Below, one piece after another: positions 24,378 to 31,918 of a DNA stretch of 64,000 bases. The position numbers were made by a program, and so were the translations under genes. The notes under the pieces were generated by a model. That model was not told where the DNA came from and made no database searches. It saw nothing but the letters and a program-made list of their open reading frames with translations. This stretch comes from DATCYX01 sp963714425. GTDB lineage: Bacteria; Chloroflexota; Anaerolineae; Anaerolineales; UBA4823. Where the stretch lies: assembly GCA_963714425.1 (NCBI GenBank), contig CAVQOI010000010.1, positions 124,001 through 188,000 of the forward strand. Direction: 5' to 3'. Positions within the stretch are counted from its first letter, which is position 1. Each line of letters opens with the position of its first letter.

Positions 24378-25304
24378 ATGGATATTGCCATCGAAACGGA
24401 TTATTTGGTCAAGCGGTTTGGCAACGTGACCGCCGTCGATGACCTGTCGCTGTGCGTGATGCGGGGTGAGATTTACGCCTTCCTCGGTCTCAATGGGGCT
24501 GGCAAGACGACCACCATCCGCATGCTGCTCGGTATGGTCAAGCCGACATCTGGCGAAGCGCACGTTTTAGGGACGCATATCCGACCTGGCGTCAGGAAAC
24601 CGTGGGACTCGGTTGGGTACCTGGTCGAGACCGCTGAGGTGTACCCGGAGCTATCCTTGCGGGAGAACCTGGAAGCCATGCGCCGCCTGCGTCCGGGCAC
24701 CGAGGCAAAGGCCGTCGATGGTGTTATCGAACAATTAAGCTTGAGTGAATACGCCGATAAACGCGCCGGCACCCTCTCCCACGGCAATGTGCAGCGCCTG
24801 GGGCTTGCCAAGGCGCTGCTGCACAGTCCTGAGCTGCTCATCCTGGATGAGCCTGCGAGTGGGCTCGACCCTGCCGGGATCGTAGAAATACGCGAGCTTC
24901 TGCAGCGTCTTGTGCAAGAGCAGGGCGTGACCGTTTTCATGTCCAGCCATATCCTTGGGGAAGTGTCCCGCCTGGCTCACCGGATTGGGATCATCCACCA
25001 GGGGCGCCTGCTTCAGGAGCTCGATGTGAGCGAGCTCGAGCGTAACCGGCGACGTCGGCTGGTGATCAAGGCGCGCGATGGATTGGAGGCGAGAGCCGCG
25101 CTGCTAGGTATGGGTTTCTCCGCGGTAGTGAGATCAGACGGCGCCTTAGAATTAAAAGACCATGCAGCCCTGCAAAGACCCGACGATATCGCCACGCTCC
25201 TGGTCCGAGCAGGGCACGCGCCCACTATGCTTGCGGTTGAGCAGGAAGACCTTGAGCACTATTTCCTGAGGCTGGTCGGCATGGATGGAGGAAGTGCATC
25301 ATGA
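24378..25304 (+). CDS. ABC transporter ATP-binding protein (ABC-2 export type)
   Basis: 308 residues. Walker A GLNGAGKTT at 37-45, signature LSHGNVQ at 133-139 (the usual second G/S position is H), Walker B LLILDEP at 153-159 and the H-loop SSHILGEVSRL. The C-terminal 80 residues form the extra domain common in DrrA/bacitracin-type subunits. It overlaps its permease by ATGA. Export substrate unknown; it is separate from the Wzt-type ATPase at 56,000 and may move a lipid or modified intermediate. Confidence 0.87.
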   Translation: MDIAIETDYLVKRFGNVTAVDDLSLCVMRGEIYAFLGLNGAGKTTTIRMLLGMVKPTSGEAHVLGTHIRPGVRKPWDSVGYLVETAEVYPELSLRENLEAMRRLRPGTEAKAVDGVIEQLSLSEYADKRAGTLSHGNVQRLGLAKALLHSPELLILDEPASGLDPAGIVEIRELLQRLVQEQGVTVFMSSHILGEVSRLAHRIGIIHQGRLLQELDVSELERNRRRRLVIKARDGLEARAALLGMGFSAVVRSDGALELKDHAALQRPDDIATLLVRAGHAPTMLAVEQEDLEHYFLRLVGMDGGSAS

Positions 25305-26089
25305 GCAACGTTGCCCAGGCAGTCTGGGTGGAGATGCTCAAAGCGCGCCGCTCGCGCATGCCGCTATTCACCACACTGGGCTTCGCGATGATCCCATTTG
25401 TTGGGGGATTGTTCATGATTATCCTTAAAGACCCCGATCTGGCGCGGAGGCTCGGGTTGATCAGCGCCAAGGCGCAGCTCCTGGTGGGTGTCGCAGATTG
25501 GCCGACCTATCTGGGATTGCTGGCTCAAGCAACGGCGATCGGCGGGCAGATCCTTTTTGGATTCATCGTCAGCTGGGTGTTTGGCCGGGAGTATGCGGAC
25601 CGCATGGCGAAAGACCTGCTGGCGCTGCCTACTCCGCGTGCTTCAATCGTTTTCGCGAAATTCGTGATGGTGGGCTTTTGGTCAGCTGCCCTGACCGCGC
25701 TCGTGTATTTGCTTGGTCTGGGGGTAGGCATTGCAGTGGCGCTCCCACCTGCGCCGAGTGAAGTTTTCTGGCAAGGCACGCTCACCCTGGTAGTTTCCGC
25801 TGGGATGACGATTGCTCTGCTCACTCCAATTGCATTCTTCGCCAGCGCCGGGCACGGGTACTTGCCGCCGATGGGAGTTGCTTTTCTGGCTCTCGCCCTG
25901 GCGCAGATCGTCGCCATCACCGGCTGGGGAGAATTCTTTCCCTGGTCGATCCCGGCTTTGTATTCCAATGTGGCGGGTAGTCAGAGCGCAAATATCGGAC
26001 TGACAAGCTATATCATTCTGGCATTGACATGCCTGGCGGGATGGGTAGGGACAATCCTGTGGTGGGAGCGTGCAGATCAAACGCACTGA
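25301..26089 (+). CDS. ABC-2 type permease
   Basis: 262 residues with about six membrane helices and a short cytoplasmic N-terminus (VWVEMLKARRSRMP) typical of ABC-2 subunits that follow a bacitracin-type ATPase. The ATG overlaps the ATPase stop (ATGA), so the pair is co-translated. No substrate can be inferred from sequence. The following GNAT begins one base after its stop. Confidence 0.85.
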   Translation: MSNVAQAVWVEMLKARRSRMPLFTTLGFAMIPFVGGLFMIILKDPDLARRLGLISAKAQLLVGVADWPTYLGLLAQATAIGGQILFGFIVSWVFGREYADRMAKDLLALPTPRASIVFAKFVMVGFWSAALTALVYLLGLGVGIAVALPPAPSEVFWQGTLTLVVSAGMTIALLTPIAFFASAGHGYLPPMGVAFLALALAQIVAITGWGEFFPWSIPALYSNVAGSQSANIGLTSYIILALTCLAGWVGTILWWERADQTH

Positions 26090-26090
26090 G

Positions 26091-26588
26091 ATGAGCACTA
26101 CAACCATCCGCCCTGCAATCGAGACCGATTTCCCCATCCTGGCTGGGATGTACGAGCAGCTGAATGCTTACTTCTATACAGTTGGCTACCTGCTGCCCCG
26201 CCCGGAGAAAGTGGGCGAGCTATGGCTGGATTCTTTCCGGCGAACAATGGGACGTTATAGCAATGTATTCGTCGCCGAGCAGGGTGAGCGCTTGTTGGGT
26301 TTCCACCTGTGCCGCATCAAGCGATTGCCAGCTCATATGGGCGGCTCGTTGGCAGGTGAGGTGAGCGATGTGTGGGTCGATCCCGAGGCGCGCAGCCAAG
26401 GCATAGGTGAGGCGCTGGTGCAGGCTGGCCTGGATTGGATGCGCGACCAGGGCGCACGCTCGATCGAGGTGCAGGTGCTGATCCAGAACGAAGGCAGCCT
26501 GAGGTTCTTTGAGCGGCTGGGCTTTCGCCTGGAATACCGCGCCCTGAGGCTGCTTGGGTCTGACGGCGCTCTGCCTGGAGATGGGTGA
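26091..26588 (+). CDS. GNAT-family N-acyltransferase
   Basis: 165 residues. Motif A EVSDVWVDPEARSQGIGEAL is at 90-109 with the acyl-CoA pyrophosphate loop RSQGIG at 101-106, followed by EVQVLIQNEGSLRFFERLGF (motif B). ATG 26,091 lies one base after the permease stop. GNATs usually use acetyl-CoA, but some use acyl carrier proteins. Being in the same run as the carrier protein and its aminoacyl ligase, this is one of two candidates for the acceptor-side enzyme. Substrate unknown. Confidence 0.82.
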   Translation: MSTTTIRPAIETDFPILAGMYEQLNAYFYTVGYLLPRPEKVGELWLDSFRRTMGRYSNVFVAEQGERLLGFHLCRIKRLPAHMGGSLAGEVSDVWVDPEARSQGIGEALVQAGLDWMRDQGARSIEVQVLIQNEGSLRFFERLGFRLEYRALRLLGSDGALPGDG

Positions 26589-26615
26589 GCGAGTTAGCGA
26601 ATCAAAGGTTATTCT

Positions 26616-27485
26616 GTGCGTGAGATCAGCAAGCAGCAGGTAGTCGATGCTCTGCGACAGGTTGGCATTCTCCCTGGCGATGGACTGCTGGTGCACTCTG
26701 CCATCCAGTTTCTGGGAAAGCCGATGGGAGGGGTGGGGATGTATCTGGATTCCTTATTGTCCGCGCTGAATACACCTCAGTCGAGAATCGAGATTCGAGA
26801 ATCGAGAGACGTCGGAATCGATTCTCGCTTTGCCCCTCATTCCTCACCACTCACCCCTCACGACTCTCGAATCTCGACTTCCGAATCTCGAAAGCTTGGC
26901 GGTACGATCGCTGTACCAACCTTCAATTTCGCCTTTGCCCGCGGCGAGCCCTATGACCCGCAGTCCACCCCCTCCCAGGGCATGGGTGCCTTCTCAGAGC
27001 ACGTACGCATGCACCCACAGGCGCGGCGCACATCCCATCCCATGCAATCGCTGGCGGTTTTAGGGCGATATGGAGACGATCTGGCAAGCCGAGATACGCC
27101 CTCAGCTTTTGATCCCGGATCGGCGTTCGAGCGCATGCTCGAGCTGGATTTCAAGCTGTTGCTGCTGGGCGCCGATGTGCAGGCTGTTTCCATGGTGCAT
27201 TACAGTGAGCAGCGCGCAAACGTTCCCTACCGCTACTGGAAGGAATTCGCCGGGCGGGTGAAGACCATCCGTGGATGGGAAGAGCGCACCTACCGCATGT
27301 TCGCCCGCGACCTGAACATCGACCCGCAGCTCCACCTGCATCCCATCCAGGAGCTGCTGGAACAGCGACAGCAATGGCGCTCTGCGGCGCTGAACTACGG
27401 GCAGGTCGCTGCCTGCCGCCTGGTCGACTTTGTCGCCGCTGCTGACGATTTATTAGCCAGGGACCCCAGGGCGCTTATCGATTGA
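26616..27485 (+). CDS. AAC(3)-type sugar N-acyltransferase with in-frame repeat insertion
   Basis: 289 residues from GTG 26,616. Matches the aminoglycoside 3-N-acetyltransferase (Antibiotic_NAT) fold: LLVHSAIQFLG near 24-34, PTFNFAF near 97-103, GAFSEHVRMHPQARRTSHPMQSLAVLG near 118-144 with the catalytic-region His, and GADVQAVSMVHYSEQ. In polysaccharide clusters such proteins N-acylate amino sugars and do not confer drug resistance. Residues 56-92 are encoded by a TCGAGATTCGAGAATCGAGAG-type inverted repeat and interrupt the fold just before the strand ending in PTF. The frame is intact. Confidence 0.75.
   Translation: MREISKQQVVDALRQVGILPGDGLLVHSAIQFLGKPMGGVGMYLDSLLSALNTPQSRIEIRESRDVGIDSRFAPHSSPLTPHDSRISTSESRKLGGTIAVPTFNFAFARGEPYDPQSTPSQGMGAFSEHVRMHPQARRTSHPMQSLAVLGRYGDDLASRDTPSAFDPGSAFERMLELDFKLLLLGADVQAVSMVHYSEQRANVPYRYWKEFAGRVKTIRGWEERTYRMFARDLNIDPQLHLHPIQELLEQRQQWRSAALNYGQVAACRLVDFVAAADDLLARDPRALID
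26781..26892. repeat. TCGAGAATCGAGATTCGAGA inverted repeat inside a coding sequence
   Basis: Left arm TCGAGATTCGAGAATCGAGAG-like, right arm CTCTCGAATCTCGACTTCCG and AATCTCGA, with CTCACCACTCACCCCTCAC between. About 112 bp, read in frame as R/S/E/I-rich residues. Confidence 0.7.
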
Positions 27486-27489
27486 AGGT

Positions 27490-27631
27490 TTAATGCTGCA
27501 GTTTGGAAGGTTGAAGGATAGTTATCTTCCCAACGAATATCAATATTCTTGAGAGCTGCTAACCTTATATACCTTCTAATAATTAATCCAACTAACCTTC
27601 AACTTTCTAACTTTTCAACCTTCAACATATC
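27490..27631. repeat. GGAAGGTTGAAGG / AACCTTCAAC inverted repeat spacer
   Basis: TTTGGAAGGTTGAAGGATAG on the left and CTAACCTTCAACTTTCTAAC plus TTTTCAACCTTCAAC on the right. The right arm ends six bases before the next ATG, leaving no Shine-Dalgarno. The AT-rich middle (27,540-27,590) shows nothing else. Confidence 0.6.
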
Positions 27632-28999
27632 ATGACCTTGATGTACGATCTCATCCAGGAGCTATGGTTCCTCAAACGCGAACTCGTCTCAGACGACTTC
27701 GACCGGGCGCTGTACCGACTGGCGGATGAAGTGCCCATGACCATCCACGAGTATGCCAGCGGCGAGCCCTGCTGGACCTGGCGCGTGCCGGAGAAGTGGA
27801 CCTGCCATGAGGCCTACCTGGAGACCCTGGACGGGAAACGCCTACTGGACTACGCCGACCACCCCTTGCACGTAATCTCTTACTCGTTGCCTTTCGAGGG
27901 TGTGGTATCGCAGGAAGAGCTGCTGTCTCACCTGCACGTCCATCCTAGGCTGCCGGAAGCGATCCCGTTTGTTTTCAAGTATTACGAGCGCGATTGGGGG
28001 CTGTGTGCCTCCCAGACCCTGCGTGATGCGCTGGCAGACGAGGCTTATAAAGTCGTCATCCGCAGCAGCTTCGAGCCTGGGACGCTCAAAGTGGGCGAAG
28101 TAGTCATCCCCGGGAGGAGCGATGAGACCTTCGTGATTGTCGCTCATCTGTGCCATCCCGCCATGGTCAACGACGACCTGACCGGCGTGGTGGTCGCCCT
28201 GGACGTCGCTCGCTCGTTACTATCACATTCTGATGATGAGGGGAAGCGGGAAATACCAGAAGAACATCCACCATTCAACCTTCCACCTTCCACCTTCCAA
28301 CCATTTTATACTTATCGTATTTTGATCCTGCCTGAGACGATCGGGTCGGTGGCTTACCTGAGCCATCATGAGGCGTTGATCCCTCAAATGAAAGGGGGGC
28401 TGTTCCTGGAGATGCTGGGCAACGATTCGCCCCACGCCTTGCAGGGCTCCTTCCAGCCCGAGAGCCAGGCTGACCGCTGCCTGGTGTCTGCTCTGCGCGG
28501 CCTGGACCGGCAAAGCTACACCGCAGCCTATCGCACCATTATCGATAACGACGAGCGCCAGTTCAATGCCCCTGGCGTGCGCGTGCCCATGCTCTCGCTC
28601 TCGCGAGTGCAGGCGCCCAAGTCCAGCGGGCTGCCGCCGTACCCGGAATACCACTCCAGCTTGGACACCCCTGAGATTGTCACCCAGCCGCGGTTGGAGG
28701 CTTCCCGCGAGGTGGTGCTGGGCTTGATCCAGGCTTGGGAGCGCAACCAGTACGTGGTCAACAACTTCAAAGGCGAGATCTTCTGCTCTGGGTATGGCAT
28801 CTGGATCGATTACCGCACCAACCCAGAGGGGCACCGCCGTTTGTTCGAGATCATGGAGCGCTGCGATGGCTCGCGCACAGTCGCCGATATGGCCATAGAG
28901 CTGGGGGTTTCCTTCCAGGCGGTTTGGGAGGTGGTATCTCTACTGGAAGAGAAGGGGCTGGTGAGCCTGAGCCGGAATCCGCAATCAGCAATGCAGTGA
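27632..28999 (+). CDS. DUF4910/M28-like zinc aminopeptidase-type protein
   Basis: 455 residues. Residues 1-165 carry the N-terminal part of the DUF4910/DUF2172 family. The peptidase-like core has HLCHPAMVNDD at 172-182 and PETIGS at 234-239, with a late HSSLDTP segment near 342-348; these match the metal-binding His, Asp and Glu positions of M28-type peptidases. The last 75 residues look like a winged helix (ADMAIELGVSFQAVWEVVSLLEEKGLV). Residues about 199-225 are a repeat-encoded insertion. Such proteins recur in surface-glycan clusters with unknown substrate and may be amidases acting on a sugar or aminoacyl amide. Neighbours: the N-acyltransferase upstream and sulfotransferases downstream. 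Confidence 0.75.
   Translation: MTLMYDLIQELWFLKRELVSDDFDRALYRLADEVPMTIHEYASGEPCWTWRVPEKWTCHEAYLETLDGKRLLDYADHPLHVISYSLPFEGVVSQEELLSHLHVHPRLPEAIPFVFKYYERDWGLCASQTLRDALADEAYKVVIRSSFEPGTLKVGEVVIPGRSDETFVIVAHLCHPAMVNDDLTGVVVALDVARSLLSHSDDEGKREIPEEHPPFNLPPSTFQPFYTYRILILPETIGSVAYLSHHEALIPQMKGGLFLEMLGNDSPHALQGSFQPESQADRCLVSALRGLDRQSYTAAYRTIIDNDERQFNAPGVRVPMLSLSRVQAPKSSGLPPYPEYHSSLDTPEIVTQPRLEASREVVLGLIQAWERNQYVVNNFKGEIFCSGYGIWIDYRTNPEGHRRLFEIMERCDGSRTVADMAIELGVSFQAVWEVVSLLEEKGLVSLSRNPQSAMQ
28226..28305. repeat. CAACCTTCCACCTTCCACC repeat inside a coding sequence
   Basis: CACCATTCAACCTTCCACC and CTTCCACCTTCCAACC-type words at 28,269-28,302, preceded by a purine-rich GATGATGAGGGGAAGCGGGA arm. Translated in frame as H/P/F/S-rich residues inside the peptidase-like gene. 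Confidence 0.6.
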
Positions 29000-29004
29000 C
29001 AATC

Positions 29005-29070
29005 CTATAGCGTGTAGCGTATAGCGTAAGTCTTTCATCTACGATATTCGCAATACGCTATACTCATACC
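29005..29070. repeat. TATAGCG-type palindromic intergenic repeat
   Basis: CTATAGCGTGTAGCGTATAG on the left and CAATACGCTATACTC on the right with a short AT-rich loop. Third member of the TATACG family. Confidence 0.6.
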
Positions 29071-29088
29071 GCCTACTCCACAAATCTG

Positions 29089-29952
29089 GTGAACTATTAT
29101 TTCTCATTCAAACGAATCCTCAAGCTCGCCCGCTGGCAGATGCGCCGGATCGCTGCTGCCAATCGCTGGGGGCTGGGTGTGCTGGAGGCCTCTCCCATCG
29201 TGCTGGGCAACGCTATGCCCAAGTCCGGCTCGCACCTGATCATCCAGGTGTTGCAAGGGTTAACCCGCCTGGGACCGTTTGTCAACCCTGGCTTCCCTCC
29301 GGTCAACCGCGGCGAGGACAACAGAAAGCTCTCCGACGATGCTGTACTGGCGAACATCCGGCGTATGCGCCCCGGCGACATCGGTTACGGTTATATCAGC
29401 GCCGTGGAGCCATTTGTTTCTACCCTCACTGGCGAGCGCAGAGCTACGGTCTTCGTCTACCGCGACCCGCGCGATATGATCATCTCGCATATCTTTTACG
29501 CCACGCAGATGCATCCGAGCCACTGGATGCGCCGCTACTACACCGAGAAGCTGCATAGCATGGAAGAGCGCATCAATGCCGCTATCCAGGGGGTGGACGA
29601 GCCTGGCTCTGAGCTCACCCCCATCCGGCGGCGCTACGAAGGCTACCTTGGCTGGCTGGAGCAGCCGGAGGTGCTCAACCTGCGCTTCGAGGACTTGATC
29701 CTCGACCGGAGGGCTGCCCTGGAGCGCCTGCTGAGCTATCTGGAAAAGCGGGGTCTTTCTTTGCGTACACCCCGCCATGAGGCCATCCAGGTACTGGAAG
29801 AAGCCATTGCCCCGGGCAAGTCCGGCACGTTCCGCAAGGGTCAGCCCGGCAACTGGCGCGAGCACTTCACAGATGCGAACAAATTCATGTTTAAAGAGAT
29901 GGCGGGGGATGTGCTGGTGCAGCTGGGGTATGAGGAGGGGAGGGAGTGGTAA
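29089..29952 (+). CDS. PAPS-dependent sulfotransferase
   Basis: 287 residues from GTG 29,089. The 5'-phosphosulfate loop PKSGSH is at 44-49, the 3'-phosphate site VYRDPRDMIIS at 123-133, and the late KSGTFRKGQPGNWREHF segment matches the PAPS-binding end of Sulfotransfer_1 enzymes. It is clearly paralogous to the next gene (same spacing, SGTFRKG versus SPTFRSG). Probably cytosolic or membrane-associated through its basic N-terminus. Sugar acceptor inferred from context only. Confidence 0.87.
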   Translation: MNYYFSFKRILKLARWQMRRIAAANRWGLGVLEASPIVLGNAMPKSGSHLIIQVLQGLTRLGPFVNPGFPPVNRGEDNRKLSDDAVLANIRRMRPGDIGYGYISAVEPFVSTLTGERRATVFVYRDPRDMIISHIFYATQMHPSHWMRRYYTEKLHSMEERINAAIQGVDEPGSELTPIRRRYEGYLGWLEQPEVLNLRFEDLILDRRAALERLLSYLEKRGLSLRTPRHEAIQVLEEAIAPGKSGTFRKGQPGNWREHFTDANKFMFKEMAGDVLVQLGYEEGREW

Positions 29953-30002
29953 GGGGTGAATTGAGAGCGGAGGATTGAGAGTAGAGAGCAGTAAGGCGAA
30001 TT

Positions 30003-30899
30003 TTGATCTCAGGTATAAATGAAAGAGACAGCTTTTTGCAACCATCAACGATAAACCTTCAACTTCGTCTCTTACGCCGCTCAATGCGGAGATGGGGGCA
30101 GACCGTTCGCTGGCAGCGATCTTTGCGGGGTTCGCCCGTGCTCTTCGCGAATTCATTTCCCAAGAGCGGCACGCACTTGCTTACCCAGGTGCTGCAGGGC
30201 TTCGCCAGGATCGGCCCAGCGGTGGATAGTGGTCTGCCCGCCATCGTCACCTTCGAAGGCGATACTGGCCGCACCCACCCTGCCCGCGAGATGCTCGCCG
30301 ACCTGCAACGCCTCCTGCCAGGCGATATTGCTTACGGGCACCTGCACGCCCTGCCTGAGGTGGTGGAATTCGCCTGCCGGGATGGCTTCTGCGCCTACTT
30401 CATCTTGCGCGACCCGCGCGATGTGGTTGTTTCCCACGTTTACTACGTCACCGAGATGGAGCCAGCCCATGCCCACCATCGCTTTTACACCGAAGGCCTG
30501 GGCAGTTTTGACGAGCGCCTGCGGACCAGCATCCTGGGCCGCCCGGACGTGGAGTTCGAGTTCCCGGATATCTCCGCCCGCTTCGCCCCGTACATAGGCT
30601 GGCTCGAGCGACCCGAGGTGCTCGTCCTGCATTACGAGGATTTCCTCAAAGACCAAAAAACGGCGTTGGGAGCGGTGTTCGACCACGCTGTGCGAGGCGG
30701 CTTCCCGGCGATGGTTGAGCGCGAGCGGGGGATCCAAATCCTGTGGGAGCATATCGACCCAGAGCGCTCACCCACCTTCCGCAGTGGCAAGGCAGGCGGT
30801 TGGAGGGGGCAGTTCAGCGATGAGAACAAGCGCCTGTTCAAGGACGTAGCGGGAGAATTGCTTGTTCGATTAGGATACGAGAGCAGTTTAGATTGGTGA
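30003..30899 (+). CDS. PAPS-dependent sulfotransferase, paralogue of the preceding gene
   Basis: 298 residues as the longest frame from TTG 30,003. P-loop FPKSGTH at 52-58, 3'-phosphate motif LRDPRDVVVS near 141-150 and SPTFRSGKAGGWR near the C-terminus. The start is uncertain: bases 30,039-30,066 resemble the CAACCTTCAAC repeat family, so the real protein may begin near ATG 30,084 (MRRWGQ) or in the repeat itself. Tandem duplication with the previous gene suggests two related acceptor positions on the glycan. Confidence 0.83.
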   Translation: MISGINERDSFLQPSTINLQLRLLRRSMRRWGQTVRWQRSLRGSPVLFANSFPKSGTHLLTQVLQGFARIGPAVDSGLPAIVTFEGDTGRTHPAREMLADLQRLLPGDIAYGHLHALPEVVEFACRDGFCAYFILRDPRDVVVSHVYYVTEMEPAHAHHRFYTEGLGSFDERLRTSILGRPDVEFEFPDISARFAPYIGWLERPEVLVLHYEDFLKDQKTALGAVFDHAVRGGFPAMVERERGIQILWEHIDPERSPTFRSGKAGGWRGQFSDENKRLFKDVAGELLVRLGYESSLDW

Positions 30900-30934
30900 G
30901 GCCAGTCAGCGAGTCGGTAATTAGGCAAACGAGC

Positions 30935-30978
30935 ATGGTATCAATCAGCAATCAACAATCTACAATCTTCAATCAGCA
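30935..30978. repeat. CAATCAGCAATCAACAATC repeat abutting a start codon
   Basis: Units CAATCAGCAATCAACAATC, TACAATCTTCAATCAGCA end exactly at the ATG of the next gene (30,979). Same words as the coding insertion at 20,791-20,852. Confidence 0.65.
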
Positions 30979-31905
30979 ATGATCTCCATCGTCATCCGCG
31001 CCTATAACGAAGTGAAGCATATCGGGCGGTTGCTGGAGGGTCTGGACCAGCAAACGGTGAAAGACAAAGAGATCATCCTGGTGGATTCAGGCTCTACCGA
31101 CGCCACACTGGAGGTGGCGCAGCGCTACCCCGTCCAGGTGGTGAGCATCCGCCCGGACGAGTTCAGCTTCGGGCGCTCGCTCAACCGCGGCATCGCCGCC
31201 TCCTCCGGGGAGATCATCGCCATCGCCAGCGCGCATGTCTACCCGGTGTACCCCGACTGGCTGGATCACCTGACCGCACCTCTATCAGATCCCGGGGTGG
31301 CGCTGGCATACGGCAAGCAGCGCGGCGACCTCACCTCAAAGTTCTCAGAGAGCCAGGTCTTCGCCCGCTGGTACCCGGAGGTCTCAAATCCCCGCCAGGC
31401 ACATCCCTTCTGCAACAACGCCAACGCCGCCATCCGCCGCGATATGTGGGAGGCGCACCCCTACGACGAGAGCCTGAGCGGGCTGGAAGACCTGGCCTGG
31501 GCGCACTGGGCAGTGGAGGAAGGCTATGCCCTGGCATACGTGGCCGAGGCGGAGGTGGTGCACGTGCACGACGAGTCGCCGCAGGGGGTGTACAACCGCT
31601 ACCAGAGGGAGGCCATGGCTTTCAAGCGCATCTTCCCTCAAGAACAATTTGGCCTGCGCGAATTCCTACGCCTGAGCTTGACCAACATTTTCACCGACCT
31701 GTGGCATGCTGGGCGCGGCGGCGTTTTGCTGCGCAACCTGGGGAGCATTTTCTGGTTCCGGTTGATGCAGTTTTGGGGCACTTACCAGGGCTACCGCCAC
31801 GCCGGCCCGCTCACCTGGCAGCTCAGGCAGACGTTTTACTATCCTGGGGGGAGAGGTTCGGCGGGAGAGTCTGCATCAAGAAATGTAGAGCCGAATTCGG
31901 TATAA
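30979..31905 (+). CDS. GT2-family glycosyltransferase
   Basis: 308 residues. N-terminal GT2 pattern SIVIRAYNEVKHIGRLLEGL with VDSGSTD at 35-41. In place of the common D-x-D this subfamily has ASAHVYP around 83-89. The acceptor part has CNNANAAIRRDMWEAHPYDE and the acidic GLEDLAWAHWA motif (ED near the catalytic base). The last 25 residues are low-complexity. It follows two sulfotransferases and precedes a cytidylyltransferase, so it acts in the same glycan pathway. Donor unknown. Confidence 0.83.
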   Translation: MISIVIRAYNEVKHIGRLLEGLDQQTVKDKEIILVDSGSTDATLEVAQRYPVQVVSIRPDEFSFGRSLNRGIAASSGEIIAIASAHVYPVYPDWLDHLTAPLSDPGVALAYGKQRGDLTSKFSESQVFARWYPEVSNPRQAHPFCNNANAAIRRDMWEAHPYDESLSGLEDLAWAHWAVEEGYALAYVAEAEVVHVHDESPQGVYNRYQREAMAFKRIFPQEQFGLREFLRLSLTNIFTDLWHAGRGGVLLRNLGSIFWFRLMQFWGTYQGYRHAGPLTWQLRQTFYYPGGRGSAGESASRNVEPNSV

Positions 31906-31906
31906 T
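31901..31906 (+). promoter_or_regulatory. Possible -10 element of a near-leaderless promoter
   Basis: TATAAT lies 12 bases before ATG 31,919, so a start about seven bases downstream would give a leader of only a few nucleotides. No -35 match is visible at the expected distance. A similar TATAGT (36,389-36,394) precedes ATG 36,404. Weak evidence. Confidence 0.3.
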
Positions 31907-31918
31907 GAGAACTAACCT

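Noticed and set aside
26616..27485. Aminoglycoside resistance gene
   Set aside because: The fold is AAC(3)-like, but such proteins in polysaccharide clusters act on amino sugars; there are no resistance-gene neighbours or mobile markers.
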